Shown: positions 1-7,241, numbered from the stretch's first letter. The stretch: 60,000 bases of DNA from Hydractinia symbiolongicarpus (GCF_029227915.1 NC_079876.1:32099828-32159827), one strand, 5' to 3'. Made by a program: numbers and translations. The notes: generated by a model from the sequence alone, not told the origin.

Positions 1-44
1 AAATGAGTAGTAACGCATTGGTGGAGGACAAAAAGCCAACTAGT
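1..44. other. Rearranged junction joining tRNA-Gly 5' end to the Cys 3' flank
   Basis: Bases 1-24 match the Gly 5' flank and first 10 nt of tRNA-Gly; bases 25-44 match the flank just left of tRNA-Cys. In a normal unit these points lie 487 bp apart, with the rest of Gly, Phe and Ser(TGA) between them. One shared G at the joint is the only microhomology. It could be a real deletion or an assembly join. Confidence 0.8.
15..24 (+). pseudogene. tRNA-Gly 5' fragment (10 nt)
   Basis: Only the acceptor 5' strand and three more bases remain before the junction; no A or B box survives. Confidence 0.75.
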
Positions 45-116
45 AGGGGACACCCGGGTTTGAACCAGGGACCTCTCGATCTGCAGTCGAATTCTCTACC
101 ACTGAGCTATATCCCC
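45..116 (-). tRNA. tRNA-Cys (GCA)
   Basis: Unit 1. One change in the D stem (C25 to A) unpairs it from G10. The 3' flank comes from the rearranged junction but keeps the T5 stop at 30-34. Confidence 0.9.
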
Positions 117-192
117 AGCCAAGCACGGAATCCACGCACAGGGTATATAACATCAACGCGTGAGAGAGCAACTTAACTTAAAAAATGTACAC

Positions 193-264
193 TTCCCGCA
201 CCGGGAATCGAACCCGGGCCGCCTGGGTGAAAACCAGAAATCCTAACCACTAGACCATGCGGGA
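193..264 (-). tRNA. tRNA-Glu (TTC)
   Basis: Unit 1, consensus copy. Confidence 0.95.
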
Positions 265-361
265 CACATTCGCACCACTAAGTAATTTAGATGTCATGCT
301 TTTTCTGACAATTTGAACTAGCCCTGTCTTTCTGTTCGTGTCAAAAACACCTTTTTGCGTC

Positions 362-443
362 CGCTGCGAGTAGGATTCGAACCTACGCGGGAAGATCCCA
401 TTTGATTTCTAGTCAAACGCCTTAACCACTCGGCCATCGCAGC
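362..443 (-). tRNA. tRNA-Ser (AGA)
   Basis: Unit 1, consensus copy. Confidence 0.95.
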
Positions 444-501
444 CTGACAAACCGCTGGCCATTGCCACAAGGCCGACCAGAAAGCACAACATTACTGCTA
501 A

Positions 502-574
502 AGGCACTGCCCGGATTTGAACCGGGGATCTCCTGTTTACTAGACAGGCGCTTTAACCGCTAAGCCACAGCGCC
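502..574 (-). tRNA. tRNA-Thr (AGT)
   Basis: Unit 1, consensus copy. Acceptor GGCGCTG/CAGTGCC with one G·T, anticodon loop CTAGTAA (A34 expected to become inosine and read ACU/ACC/ACA), T arm CCCGG-TTCAAAT-CCGGG, discriminator T73, no intron. It is the only gene of the monomer without a T4 or longer tract in its 3' flank, so Pol III may read through 58 bp into tRNA-Ser(AGA). Confidence 0.95.
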
Positions 575-690
575 TGCCTGTTGGGAGATTTTGAAAATCT
601 CAATATCACACGTCTGAAATGCCGTTAAGGCTACTAACACACCGGGACGTGATACAATGTCACTCGGAAATTTTGGAAATGAGGAGTAAC

Positions 691-761
691 GCATTGGTGG
701 TTCAGTGGTAGAATTCTCGCCTGCCACGCGGGAGACCGGGGTTCGATTCCCCGCCAATGCA
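691..761 (+). tRNA. tRNA-Gly (GCC)
   Basis: Unit 1, consensus copy. Confidence 0.95.
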
Positions 762-898
762 TCGTGTTTTACCTACACCAGAAAATACCCTCCGTAAAAA
801 AGAAAGGAAGGAAAATAAATAAAAAAACACAGCTGAGGAAAAGTGCTACGGCTGCTTGCATTCACCACCTCAAACCGCCCTGCTGGGCAGTGATAAAA

Positions 899-927
899 TG
901 CCGAGACCCGGGATTGAACCAGGGACT

Positions 928-966
<39 letters not shown>

Positions 967-971
967 TCGGC
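899..971 (-). tRNA. tRNA-Phe (GAA)
   Basis: Unit 1. One G to A change in the variable loop; otherwise consensus. Confidence 0.93.
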
Positions 972-1051
972 CATGATCAATTCTATCACATGGCAAAGGT
1001 CTGTACGTTGTGATAGACACTTGACCAGATCAAAAAGAATGATTGAAGATT

Positions 1052-1133
1052 CGCTGCGAGTAGGGTGCGAACCTACGCGGGAAGATCCCATTAGATTTAA
1101 AGTCTAACGCCTTAACCACTCGGCCATCGCAGC
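1052..1133 (-). tRNA. tRNA-Ser body with TTA anticodon (ochre-suppressor type)
   Basis: Unit 1. The anticodon loop reads CTTTAAA instead of CTTGAAA, so the anticodon is TTA, complementary to the UAA stop codon. SerRS is known to read the long variable arm and G73 rather than the anticodon, so the tRNA could still carry serine. However A58 of the T loop (also in the B box) is C, which may cut transcription and stability. Seen once. Confidence 0.8.
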
Positions 1134-1192
1134 AGAAATTGCTGGGTAACCAGAATAATTCACCAGCTCACCACTCAGGTGCCGAAGAGGAC

Positions 1193-1197
1193 AAAAA
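1193..1197 (-). terminator. Pol III stop of tRNA-Cys (T5)
   Basis: T5 on the minus strand 11-15 nt past the Cys 3' end. It shortens to T4 in units 27, 50, 51 and 52 and lengthens to T6 in unit 45. Confidence 0.8.
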
Positions 1198-1207
1198 GCC
1201 AACTAGT

Positions 1208-1279
1208 AGGGGACACCCGGGTTTGAACCAGGGACCTCTCGATCTGCAGTCGAATGCTCTACCACTGAGCTATATCCCC
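1208..1279 (-). tRNA. tRNA-Cys (GCA)
   Basis: Unit 2, consensus copy. Decodes UGC and UGU. Acceptor GGGGATA/TGTCCCC with one T·G pair, D arm GCTC/GAGC, anticodon loop CTGCAGA, T arm CCTGG-TTCAAAC-CCGGG, discriminator T73; 72 nt, no intron and no encoded CCA, so CCA must be added after transcription. The A box lies around TAGCTCAGTGG and the B box is GGTTCAAACCC. The T5 tract at 1193-1197 and the TATATA at 1307-1312 complete a plausible Pol III unit. Confidence 0.96.
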
Positions 1280-1306
1280 AGCCAAGGACGGAATCCACGC
1301 ACAGGG

Positions 1307-1312
1307 TATATA
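1307..1312 (-). promoter_or_regulatory. TATATA element upstream of tRNA-Cys
   Basis: TATATA lies 28-33 bp before the first base of tRNA-Cys (gene runs leftward from 1279) and is kept in the units I read, including the otherwise altered units 48-49. An upstream TATA can help TFIIIB placement in some Pol III systems; a role here is inferred. Confidence 0.4.
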
Positions 1313-1342
1313 ACATCAACGCGTGAGAGAGCAACTTAACTT

Positions 1343-1348
1343 AAAAAA
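1343..1348 (-). terminator. Pol III stop of tRNA-Glu (T6)
   Basis: T6 on the minus strand 8-13 nt past the Glu 3' end; T4 in units 48-49. Confidence 0.85.
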
Positions 1349-1355
1349 TGTACAC

Positions 1356-1427
1356 TTCCCGCACCGGGAATCGAACCCGGGCCGCCTGGGTGAAAACCAG
1401 AAATCCTAACCACTAGACCATGCGGGA
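1356..1427 (-). tRNA. tRNA-Glu (TTC)
   Basis: Unit 2, consensus copy. Decodes GAA/GAG. Acceptor TCCCGCA/TGCGGGA, anticodon loop TTTTCAC in a TCTGG/CCAGG stem, four-base variable loop CGGC, T arm CCGGG-TTCGATT-CCCGG, discriminator A73; 72 nt, no intron or CCA. It shares strand and order with Cys downstream and Ser(AGA) upstream. T6 follows after 7 nt. Confidence 0.96.
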
Positions 1428-1505
1428 CACATTCGCACCACTAAGTAATTTAGATGTCATGCTTTTTCTGACAATTTGAACTAGCTCTGTCTTTCTGTTC
1501 GTGTC

Positions 1506-1510
1506 AAAAA
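1506..1510 (-). terminator. Pol III stop of tRNA-Ser(AGA) (T5)
   Basis: T5 on the minus strand 15-19 nt past the gene; T4 in units 12 and 41. It is also the first good T tract after tRNA-Thr, which has none of its own. Confidence 0.8.
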
Positions 1511-1524
1511 CACCTTTTTGCGTC

Positions 1525-1606
1525 CGCTGCGAGTAGGATTCGAACCTACGCGGGAAGATCCCATTTGATTTCTAGTCAAACGCCTTAACCACTCGGCCAT
1601 CGCAGC
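1525..1606 (-). tRNA. tRNA-Ser (AGA)
   Basis: Unit 2, consensus copy. An 82-nt class II tRNA with a long variable arm (GGGA/TCCC hairpin), acceptor GCTGCGA/TCGCAGC, anticodon loop CTAGAAA and discriminator G73. A34 is expected to become inosine and read UCU/UCC/UCA. It is almost the same as the Ser(TGA) gene of the same unit, differing in the anticodon arm and one T-stem base, so the two are recent paralogues. Confidence 0.96.
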
Positions 1607-1664
1607 CTGACAAACCGCTGGCCATTGCCACAAGGCCGACCAGAAAGCACAACATTACTGCTAA

Positions 1665-1737
1665 AGGCACTGCCCGGATATGAACCGGGGATCTCCTGTT
1701 TACTAGACAGGCGCTTTAACCGCTAAGCCACAGCGCC
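1665..1737 (-). tRNA. tRNA-Thr (AGT), A58 to T
   Basis: Unit 2. The T loop reads TTCATAT instead of TTCAAAT, replacing the nearly universal A58, which pairs with T54 and lies in the B box. Same change in units 3, 4, 6, 11 and 13. Confidence 0.85.
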
Positions 1738-1747
1738 TGCCTGTTGG

Positions 1748-1764
1748 GAGATTTTGAAAATCTC
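1748..1764. promoter_or_regulatory. Perfect 17-nt palindrome between divergent Thr and Gly genes
   Basis: GAGATTTT-G-AAAATCTC, 8-bp arms, sits 11-27 bp upstream of tRNA-Thr and about 90 bp upstream of tRNA-Gly. It recurs in almost every unit; the arm is broken in unit 30 and in units 35 and 39. It may be a protein site in the shared 5' flank; nothing proves this. Confidence 0.4.
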
Positions 1765-1853
1765 AATATCACACGTCTGAAATGCCGTTAAGGCTACTAA
1801 CACACCGGGACGTGATACACTGTCACTCGGAAATTTTGGAAATGAGTAGTAAC

Positions 1854-1924
1854 GCATTGGTGGTTCAGTGGTAGAATTCTCGCCTGCCACGCGGGAGACC
1901 GGGGTTCGATTCCCCGCCAATGCA
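1854..1924 (+). tRNA. tRNA-Gly (GCC)
   Basis: Unit 2, consensus copy. Decodes GGC/GGU. Acceptor GCATTGG/CCAATGC, anticodon stem CTCGC/GCGGG with loop CTGCCAC, T arm CGGGG-TTCGATT-CCCCG, discriminator A73; 71 nt. It is the only plus-strand gene of the monomer, diverging from Thr and converging on Phe, with TTTT 6 nt downstream. Confidence 0.96.
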
Positions 1925-1929
1925 TCGTG

Positions 1930-1933
1930 TTTT
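1930..1933 (+). terminator. Pol III stop of tRNA-Gly (T4)
   Basis: TTTT 6-9 nt past the Gly 3' end. It is reduced to TTT in unit 19 (near 21702), where no later T4 follows in the spacer. Confidence 0.8.
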
Positions 1934-2057
1934 ACCTACACCAGAAAATACCCTCCGTAAAAAAGAAAGGAAGGAAAATAAATAAAAAAACATAGCTGAG
2001 GAAAAGTGCTACGGCTGCTTGCATTCACCACCTCAAACCGCCCTGCTGGGCAGTGAT

Positions 2058-2061
2058 AAAA
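2058..2061 (-). terminator. Pol III stop of tRNA-Phe (T4)
   Basis: TTTT directly follows the discriminator A. In unit 12 it is interrupted (T3), so the next stop would lie about 50 nt further on. Confidence 0.85.
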
Positions 2062-2078
2062 TGCCGAGACCCGGGATT

Positions 2079-2129
<51 letters not shown>

Positions 2130-2134
2130 TCGGC
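2062..2134 (-). tRNA. tRNA-Phe (GAA)
   Basis: Unit 2, consensus copy. Decodes UUC/UUU. Acceptor GCCGAGA/TCTCGGC, D arm GCTC/GAGC, anticodon loop CTGAAGA, T arm CCTGG-TTCAATC-CCGGG (one T·G), discriminator A73; 73 nt. TTTT follows at once. Confidence 0.96.
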
Positions 2135-2194
2135 CATGATCAATTCTATCACATGGCAAAGGTCTGTACGTTGTGATAGACACTTGATCAGATC

Positions 2195-2199
2195 AAAAA
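2195..2199 (-). terminator. Pol III stop of tRNA-Ser(TGA) (T5)
   Basis: T5 on the minus strand 16-20 nt past the gene; longer in unit 30. Confidence 0.8.
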
Positions 2200-2214
2200 G
2201 AATGTTTGAAGATT

Positions 2215-2296
2215 TGCTGCAAGTAGGGTTCGAACCTACGCGGGAAGATCCCATTAGATTTCAAGTCTAACGCCTTAACCACTCGGCCATCGCAGC
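2215..2296 (-). tRNA. tRNA-Ser (TGA) with A73
   Basis: Unit 2. An 82-nt class II tRNA, loop CTTGAAA, reading UCA/UCG. The discriminator is A instead of the usual G73, and acceptor pair 6-67 is G·T. In human tRNAs, G73 versus A73 is a main Ser/Leu divider, so this copy may be charged poorly with Ser or wrongly with Leu. Confidence 0.88.
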
Positions 2297-2370
2297 AGAA
2301 ATTGCTGGGTAACCAGAATAATTCACCAGCTCACCACTCAGGTGCCGAAGAGGACAAAAAGCCAACTAGT

Positions 2371-2442
2371 AGGGGACACCCGGGTTTGAACCAGGGACCT
2401 CTCGATCTGCAGTCGAATGCTCTACCACTGAGCTATATCCCC
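2371..2442 (-). tRNA. tRNA-Cys (GCA)
   Basis: Unit 3, consensus copy. Confidence 0.95.
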
Positions 2443-2518
2443 AGCCAAGGACGGAATCCACGCACAGGGTATATAACATCAACGCGTGAGAGAGCAACTT
2501 AACTTAAAAAATGTACAC

Positions 2519-2590
2519 TTCCCGCACCGGGAATCGAACCCGGGCCGCCTGGGTGAAAACCAGAAATCCTAACCACTAGACCATGCGGGA
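2519..2590 (-). tRNA. tRNA-Glu (TTC)
   Basis: Unit 3, consensus copy. Confidence 0.95.
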
Positions 2591-2687
2591 CACATTCGCA
2601 CCACTAAGTAATTTAGATGTCATGCTTTTTCTGACAATTTGAACTAGCTCTGTCTTTCTGTTCGTGTCAAAAACACCTTTTTGCGTC

Positions 2688-2769
2688 CGCTGCGAGTAGG
2701 ATTCGAACCTACGCGGGAAGATCCCATTTGATTTCTAGTCAAACGCCTTAACCACTCGGCCATCGCAGC
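2688..2769 (-). tRNA. tRNA-Ser (AGA)
   Basis: Unit 3, consensus copy. Confidence 0.95.
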
Positions 2770-2827
2770 CTGACAAACCGCTGGCCATTGCCACAAGGCC
2801 GACCAGAAAGCACAACATTACTGCTAA

Positions 2828-2900
2828 AGGCACTGCCCGGATATGAACCGGGGATCTCCTGTTTACTAGACAGGCGCTTTAACCGCTAAGCCACAGCGCC
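2828..2900 (-). tRNA. tRNA-Thr (AGT), A58 to T
   Basis: Unit 3. T-loop A58 replaced by T, as in unit 2. Confidence 0.85.
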
Positions 2901-3016
2901 TGCCTGTTGGGAGATTTTGAAAATCTCAATATCACACGTCTGAAATGCCGTTAAGGCTACTAACACACCGGGACGTGATACACTGTCACTCGGAAATTTT
3001 GGAAATGAGTAGTAAC

Positions 3017-3087
3017 GCATTGGTGGTTCAGTGGTAGAATTCTCGCCTGCCACGCGGGAGACCGGGGTTCGATTCCCCGCCAATGCA
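3017..3087 (+). tRNA. tRNA-Gly (GCC)
   Basis: Unit 3, consensus copy. Confidence 0.95.
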
Positions 3088-3224
3088 TCGTGTTTTACCT
3101 ACACCAGAAAATACCCTCCGTAAAAAAGAAAGGAAGGAAAATAAATAAAAAAACATAGCTGAGGAAAAGTGCTACGGCTGCTTGCATTCACCACCTCAAA
3201 CCGCCCTGCTGGGCAGTGATAAAA

Positions 3225-3241
3225 TGCCGAGACCCGGGATT

Positions 3242-3292
<51 letters not shown>

Positions 3293-3297
3293 TCGGC
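3225..3297 (-). tRNA. tRNA-Phe (GAA)
   Basis: Unit 3, consensus copy. Confidence 0.95.
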
Positions 3298-3377
3298 CAT
3301 GATCAATTCTATCACATGGCAAAGGTCTGTACGTTGTGATAGACACTTGATCAGATCAAAAAGAATGTTTGAAGATT

Positions 3378-3459
3378 TGCTGCAAGTAGGGTTCGAACCT
3401 ACGCGGGAAGATCCCATTAGATTTCAAGTCTAACGCCTTAACCACTCGGCCATCACAGC
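3378..3459 (-). tRNA. tRNA-Ser (TGA) with A73
   Basis: Unit 3. A73, and two acceptor pairs weakened to wobbles (5-68 and 6-67). Confidence 0.85.
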
Positions 3460-3533
3460 AGAAATTGCTGGGTAACCAGAATAATTCACCAGCTCACCAC
3501 TCAGGTGCCGAAGAGGACAAAAAGCCAACTAGT

Positions 3534-3605
3534 AGGGGACACCCGGGTTTGAACCAGGGACCTCTCGATCTGCAGTCGAATGCTCTACCACTGAGCTATA
3601 TCCCC
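3534..3605 (-). tRNA. tRNA-Cys (GCA)
   Basis: Unit 4, consensus copy. Confidence 0.95.
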
Positions 3606-3681
3606 AGCCAAGGACGGAATCCACGCACAGGGTATATAACATCAACGCGTGAGAGAGCAACTTAACTTAAAAAATGTACAC

Positions 3682-3753
3682 TTCCCGCACCGGGAATCGA
3701 ACCCGGGCCGCCTGGGTGAAAACCAGAAATCCTAACCACTAGACCATGCGGGA
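3682..3753 (-). tRNA. tRNA-Glu (TTC)
   Basis: Unit 4, consensus copy. Confidence 0.95.
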
Positions 3754-3850
3754 CACATTCGCACCACTAAGTAATTTAGATGTCATGCTTTTTCTGACAA
3801 TTTGAACTAGCTCTGTCTTTCTGTTCGTGTCAAAAACACCTTTTTGCGTC

Positions 3851-3932
3851 CGCTGCGAGTAGGATTCGAACCTACGCGGGAAGATCCCATTTGACTTCTA
3901 GTCAAACGCCTTAACCACTCGGCCATCGCAGC
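3851..3932 (-). tRNA. tRNA-Ser (AGA)
   Basis: Unit 4. Anticodon-loop position 38 is G instead of A. Confidence 0.92.
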
Positions 3933-3990
3933 CTGACAAACCGCTGGCCATTGCCACAAGGCCGACCAGAAAGCACAACATTACTGCTAA

Positions 3991-4063
3991 AGGCACTGCC
4001 CGGATATGAACCGGGGATCTTCTGTTTACTAGACAGGCGCTTTAACCGCTAAGCCACAGCGCC
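3991..4063 (-). tRNA. tRNA-Thr (AGT), A58 to T
   Basis: Unit 4. A58 to T, plus a C27·A43 mismatch closing the anticodon stem. Confidence 0.8.
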
Positions 4064-4179
4064 TGCCTGTTGGGAGATTTTGAAAATCTCAATATCACAC
4101 GTCTGAAATGCCGTTGAGGCTACTAACACACCGGGACGTGATACACTGTCACTCGGAAATTTTGGAAATGAGTAGTAAC

Positions 4180-4250
4180 GCATTGGTGGTTCAGTGGTAG
4201 AATTCTCGCCTGCCACGCGGGAGACCGGGGTTCGATTCCCCGCCAATGCA
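4180..4250 (+). tRNA. tRNA-Gly (GCC)
   Basis: Unit 4, consensus copy. Confidence 0.95.
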
Positions 4251-4387
4251 TCGTGTTTTACCTACACCAGAAAATACCCTCCGTAAAAAAGAAAGGAAGG
4301 AAAATAAATAAAAAAACATAGCTGAGGAAAAGTGCTACGGCTGCTTGCATTCACCACCTCAAACCGCCCTGCTGGGCAGTGATAAAA

Positions 4388-4404
4388 TGCCGAGACCCGG
4401 GATT

Positions 4405-4455
<51 letters not shown>

Positions 4456-4460
4456 TCGGC
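4388..4460 (-). tRNA. tRNA-Phe (GAA)
   Basis: Unit 4, consensus copy. Confidence 0.95.
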
Positions 4461-4540
4461 CATGATCAATTCTATCACATGGCAAAGGTCTGTACGTTGT
4501 GATAGACACTTGATCAGATCAAAAAGAATGTTTGAAGATT

Positions 4541-4622
4541 TGCTGCGAGTAGGGTTCGAACCTACGCGGGAAGATCCCATTAGATTTCAAGTCTAACGCC
4601 TTAACCACTCGGCCATCCCAGC
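4541..4622 (-). tRNA. tRNA-Ser (TGA) with A73
   Basis: Unit 4. A73, and a G·G mismatch at acceptor pair 5-68. Confidence 0.8.
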
Positions 4623-4696
4623 AGAAATTGCTGGGTAACCAGAATAATTCACCAGCTCACCACTCAGGTGCCGAAGAGGACAAAAAGCCAACTAGT

Positions 4697-4768
4697 AGGG
4701 GACACCCGGGTTTGAACCAGGGACCTCTCGATCTGCAGTCGAATGCTCTACCACTGAGCTATATCCCC
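4697..4768 (-). tRNA. tRNA-Cys (GCA)
   Basis: Unit 5, consensus copy. Confidence 0.95.
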
Positions 4769-4844
4769 AGCCAAGGACGGAATCCACGCACAGGGTATAT
4801 AACATCAACGCGTGAGAGAGCAACTTAACTTAAAAAATGTACAC

Positions 4845-4916
4845 TTCCCGCACCGGGAATCGAACCCGGGCCGCCTGGGTGAAAACCAGAAATCCTAACC
4901 ACTAGACCATGCGGGA
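4845..4916 (-). tRNA. tRNA-Glu (TTC)
   Basis: Unit 5, consensus copy. Confidence 0.95.
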
Positions 4917-5013
4917 CACATTCGCACCACTAAGTAATTTAGATGTCATGCTTTTTCTGACAATTTGAACTAGCTCTGTCTTTCTGTTCGTGTCAAAAAC
5001 ACCTTTTTGCGTC

Positions 5014-5095
5014 CGCTGCGAGTAGGATTCGAACCTACGCGGGAAGATCCCATTTGATTTCTAGTCAAACGCCTTAACCACTCGGCCATCGCAGC
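5014..5095 (-). tRNA. tRNA-Ser (AGA)
   Basis: Unit 5, consensus copy. Confidence 0.95.
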
Positions 5096-5153
5096 CTGAC
5101 AAACCGCTGGCCAATGCCACAAGGCCGACCAGAAAGCACAACATTACTGCTAA

Positions 5154-5226
5154 AGGCACTGCCCGGATTTGAACCGGGGATCTCCTGTTTACTAGACAGG
5201 CGCTTTAACCGCTAAGCCACAGCGCC
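5154..5226 (-). tRNA. tRNA-Thr (AGT)
   Basis: Unit 5, consensus copy. Confidence 0.95.
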
Positions 5227-5341
5227 TGCCTGTTGGGAGATTTTGAAAATCTCAATATCACACGTCTGAAATGCCGTTAAGGCTACTGACACACCGGGAC
5301 GTGATACACTGTCACTCGGAAATTTGGAAATGAGTAGTAAC

Positions 5342-5412
5342 GCATTGGTGGTTCAGTGGTAGAATTCTCGCCTGCCACGCGGGAGACCGGGGTTCGATTC
5401 CCCGCCAATGCA
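5342..5412 (+). tRNA. tRNA-Gly (GCC)
   Basis: Unit 5, consensus copy; one T is missing from the flank upstream. Confidence 0.95.
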
Positions 5413-5549
5413 TCGTGTTTTACCTACACCAGAAAATACCCTCCGTAAAAAAGAAAGGAAGGAAAATAAATAAAAAAACATAGCTGAGGAAAAGTGCTAC
5501 GGCTGCTTGCATTCACCACCTCAAACCGCCCTGCTGGGCAGTGATAAAA

Positions 5550-5566
5550 TGCCGAGACCCGGGATT

Positions 5567-5602
<36 letters not shown>

Positions 5603-5622
5603 ACCAACTGAGCTATCTCGGC
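5550..5622 (-). tRNA. tRNA-Phe (GAA)
   Basis: Unit 5. D-loop position 20 is T (GGTAGAGC), the form common in other tRNAs. Confidence 0.94.
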
Positions 5623-5702
5623 CATGATCAATTCTATCACATGGCAAAGGTCTGTACGTTGTGATAGACACTTGACCAGATCAAAAAAAATGTTTGAAGA
5701 TT

Positions 5703-5784
5703 CGCTGCGAGTAGGGTTCGAACCTACGCGGAAAGATCCCATTAGATTTCAAGTCTAACGCCTTAACCACTCGGCCATCGCAGC
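5703..5784 (-). tRNA. tRNA-Ser (TGA)
   Basis: Unit 5. One variable-arm pair becomes a G·T wobble. Confidence 0.93.
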
Positions 5785-5858
5785 AGAAATTGCTGGGTAA
5801 CCAGAATAATTCACCAGCTCACCACTCAGGTGCCGAAGAGGACAAAAAGCCAACTAGT

Positions 5859-5930
5859 AGGGGACACCCGGGTTTGAACCAGGGACCTCTCGATCTGCAG
5901 TCAAATGCTCTACCACTGAGCTATATCCCC
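5859..5930 (-). tRNA. tRNA-Cys (GCA)
   Basis: Unit 6. Anticodon-stem C29 to T gives a T·G wobble; same in unit 13. Confidence 0.93.
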
Positions 5931-6006
5931 AGCCAAGGACGGAATCCACGCACAGGGTATATAACATCAACGCGTGAGAGAGCAACTTAACTTAAAAAAT
6001 GTACAC

Positions 6007-6078
6007 TTCCCGCACCGGGAATCGAACCCGGGCCGCCTGGGTGAAAACCAGAAATCCTAACCACTAGACCATGCGGGA
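6007..6078 (-). tRNA. tRNA-Glu (TTC)
   Basis: Unit 6, consensus copy. Confidence 0.95.
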
Positions 6079-6175
6079 CACATTCGCACCACTAAGTAAT
6101 TTAGATGTCATGCTTTTTCTGACAATTTGAACTAGCTCTGTCTTTCTGTTCGTGTCAAAAACACCTTTTTGCGTC

Positions 6176-6257
6176 CGCTGCGAGTAGGATTCGAACCTAC
6201 GCGGGAAGATCCCATTTGATTTCTAGTCAAACGCCTTAACCACTCGGCCATCGCAGC
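6176..6257 (-). tRNA. tRNA-Ser (AGA)
   Basis: Unit 6, consensus copy. Confidence 0.95.
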
Positions 6258-6315
6258 CTGACAAACCGCTGGCCATTGCCACAAGGCCGACCAGAAAGCA
6301 CAACATTACTGCTAA

Positions 6316-6388
6316 AGGCACTGCCCGGATATGAACCGGGGATCTCCTGTTTACTAGACAGGCGCTTTAACCGCTAAGCCACAGCGCC
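6316..6388 (-). tRNA. tRNA-Thr (AGT), A58 to T
   Basis: Unit 6. T-loop A58 to T. Confidence 0.85.
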
Positions 6389-6504
6389 TGCCTGTTGGGA
6401 GATTTTGAAAATCTCAATATCACACGTCTGAAATGCCGTTAAGGCTACTAACACACCGGGACGTGATACACTGTCACTCGGAAATTTTGGAAATGAGTAG
6501 TAAC

Positions 6505-6575
6505 GCATTGGTGGTTCAGTGGTAGAATTCTCGCCTGCCACGCGGGAGACCGGGGTTCGATTCCCCGCCAATGCA
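6505..6575 (+). tRNA. tRNA-Gly (GCC)
   Basis: Unit 6, consensus copy. Confidence 0.95.
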
Positions 6576-6712
6576 TCGTGTTTTACCTACACCAGAAAAT
6601 ACCCTCCGTAAAAAAGAAAGGAAGGAAAATAAATAAAAAAACATAGCTGAGGAAAAGTGCTACGGCTGCTTGCATTCACCACCTCAAACCGCCCTGCTGG
6701 GCAGTGATAAAA

Positions 6713-6732
6713 TGCCGAGACCCGGGATTGAT

Positions 6733-6775
<43 letters not shown>

Positions 6776-6785
6776 TTATCTCGGC
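6713..6785 (-). tRNA. tRNA-Phe (GAA), weakened
   Basis: Unit 6. G10 to A in the A box region and T54 to A in the B box; both internal promoter elements are damaged, so it may be silent. Confidence 0.75.
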
Positions 6786-6865
6786 CATGATCAATTCTAT
6801 CACATGGCAAAGGTCTGTACGTTGTGATAGACACTTGACCAGATCAAAAAGAATGTTTGAAGATT

Positions 6866-6947
6866 CGCTTCGAGTAGGGTTCGAACCTACGCGGGAAGAT
6901 CCCATTAGATTTCAAGTCTAACGCCTTAACCACTCGGCCATCGCAGC
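6866..6947 (-). tRNA. tRNA-Ser (TGA)
   Basis: Unit 6. G·A mismatch at acceptor pair 4-69. Confidence 0.88.
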
Positions 6948-7021
6948 AGAAATTGCTGGGTAACCAGAATAATTCACCAGCTCACCACTCAGGTGCCGAA
7001 GAGGAGAAAAAGCCAACTAGT

Positions 7022-7093
7022 AGGGGACACCCGGGTTTGAACCAGGGACCTCTCGATCTGCAGTCGAATGCTCTACCACTGAGCTATATCCCC
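7022..7093 (-). tRNA. tRNA-Cys (GCA)
   Basis: Unit 7, consensus copy. Confidence 0.95.
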
Positions 7094-7169
7094 AGCCAAG
7101 GACGGAATCCACGCACAGGGTATATAACATCAACGCGTGAGAGAGCAACTTAACTTAAAAAATGTACAC

Positions 7170-7241
7170 TTCCCGCACCGGGAATCGAACCCGGGCCGCC
7201 TGGGTGAAAACCAGAAATCCTAACCACTAGACCATGCGGGA
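7170..7241 (-). tRNA. tRNA-Glu (TTC)
   Basis: Unit 7, consensus copy. Confidence 0.95.

Larger units (their letters stand above)
1925..2061. other. A-rich spacer between convergent Gly and Phe
   Basis: The longest spacer of the monomer (137 bp). It holds the Gly and Phe stops, a purine/A-rich tract and a small GCCC-TGCT-GGGC inverted repeat beside Phe. I see no gene in it. The A run is the most length-variable part of the monomer (units 15, 23 and 48). Confidence 0.6.

Noticed and set aside
1925-2061. A-rich spacer as a poly(A) tail of a retroposed element
   Set aside because: It is at the same place in each monomer, lies between two tRNA genes and has no target-site duplication or SINE body.
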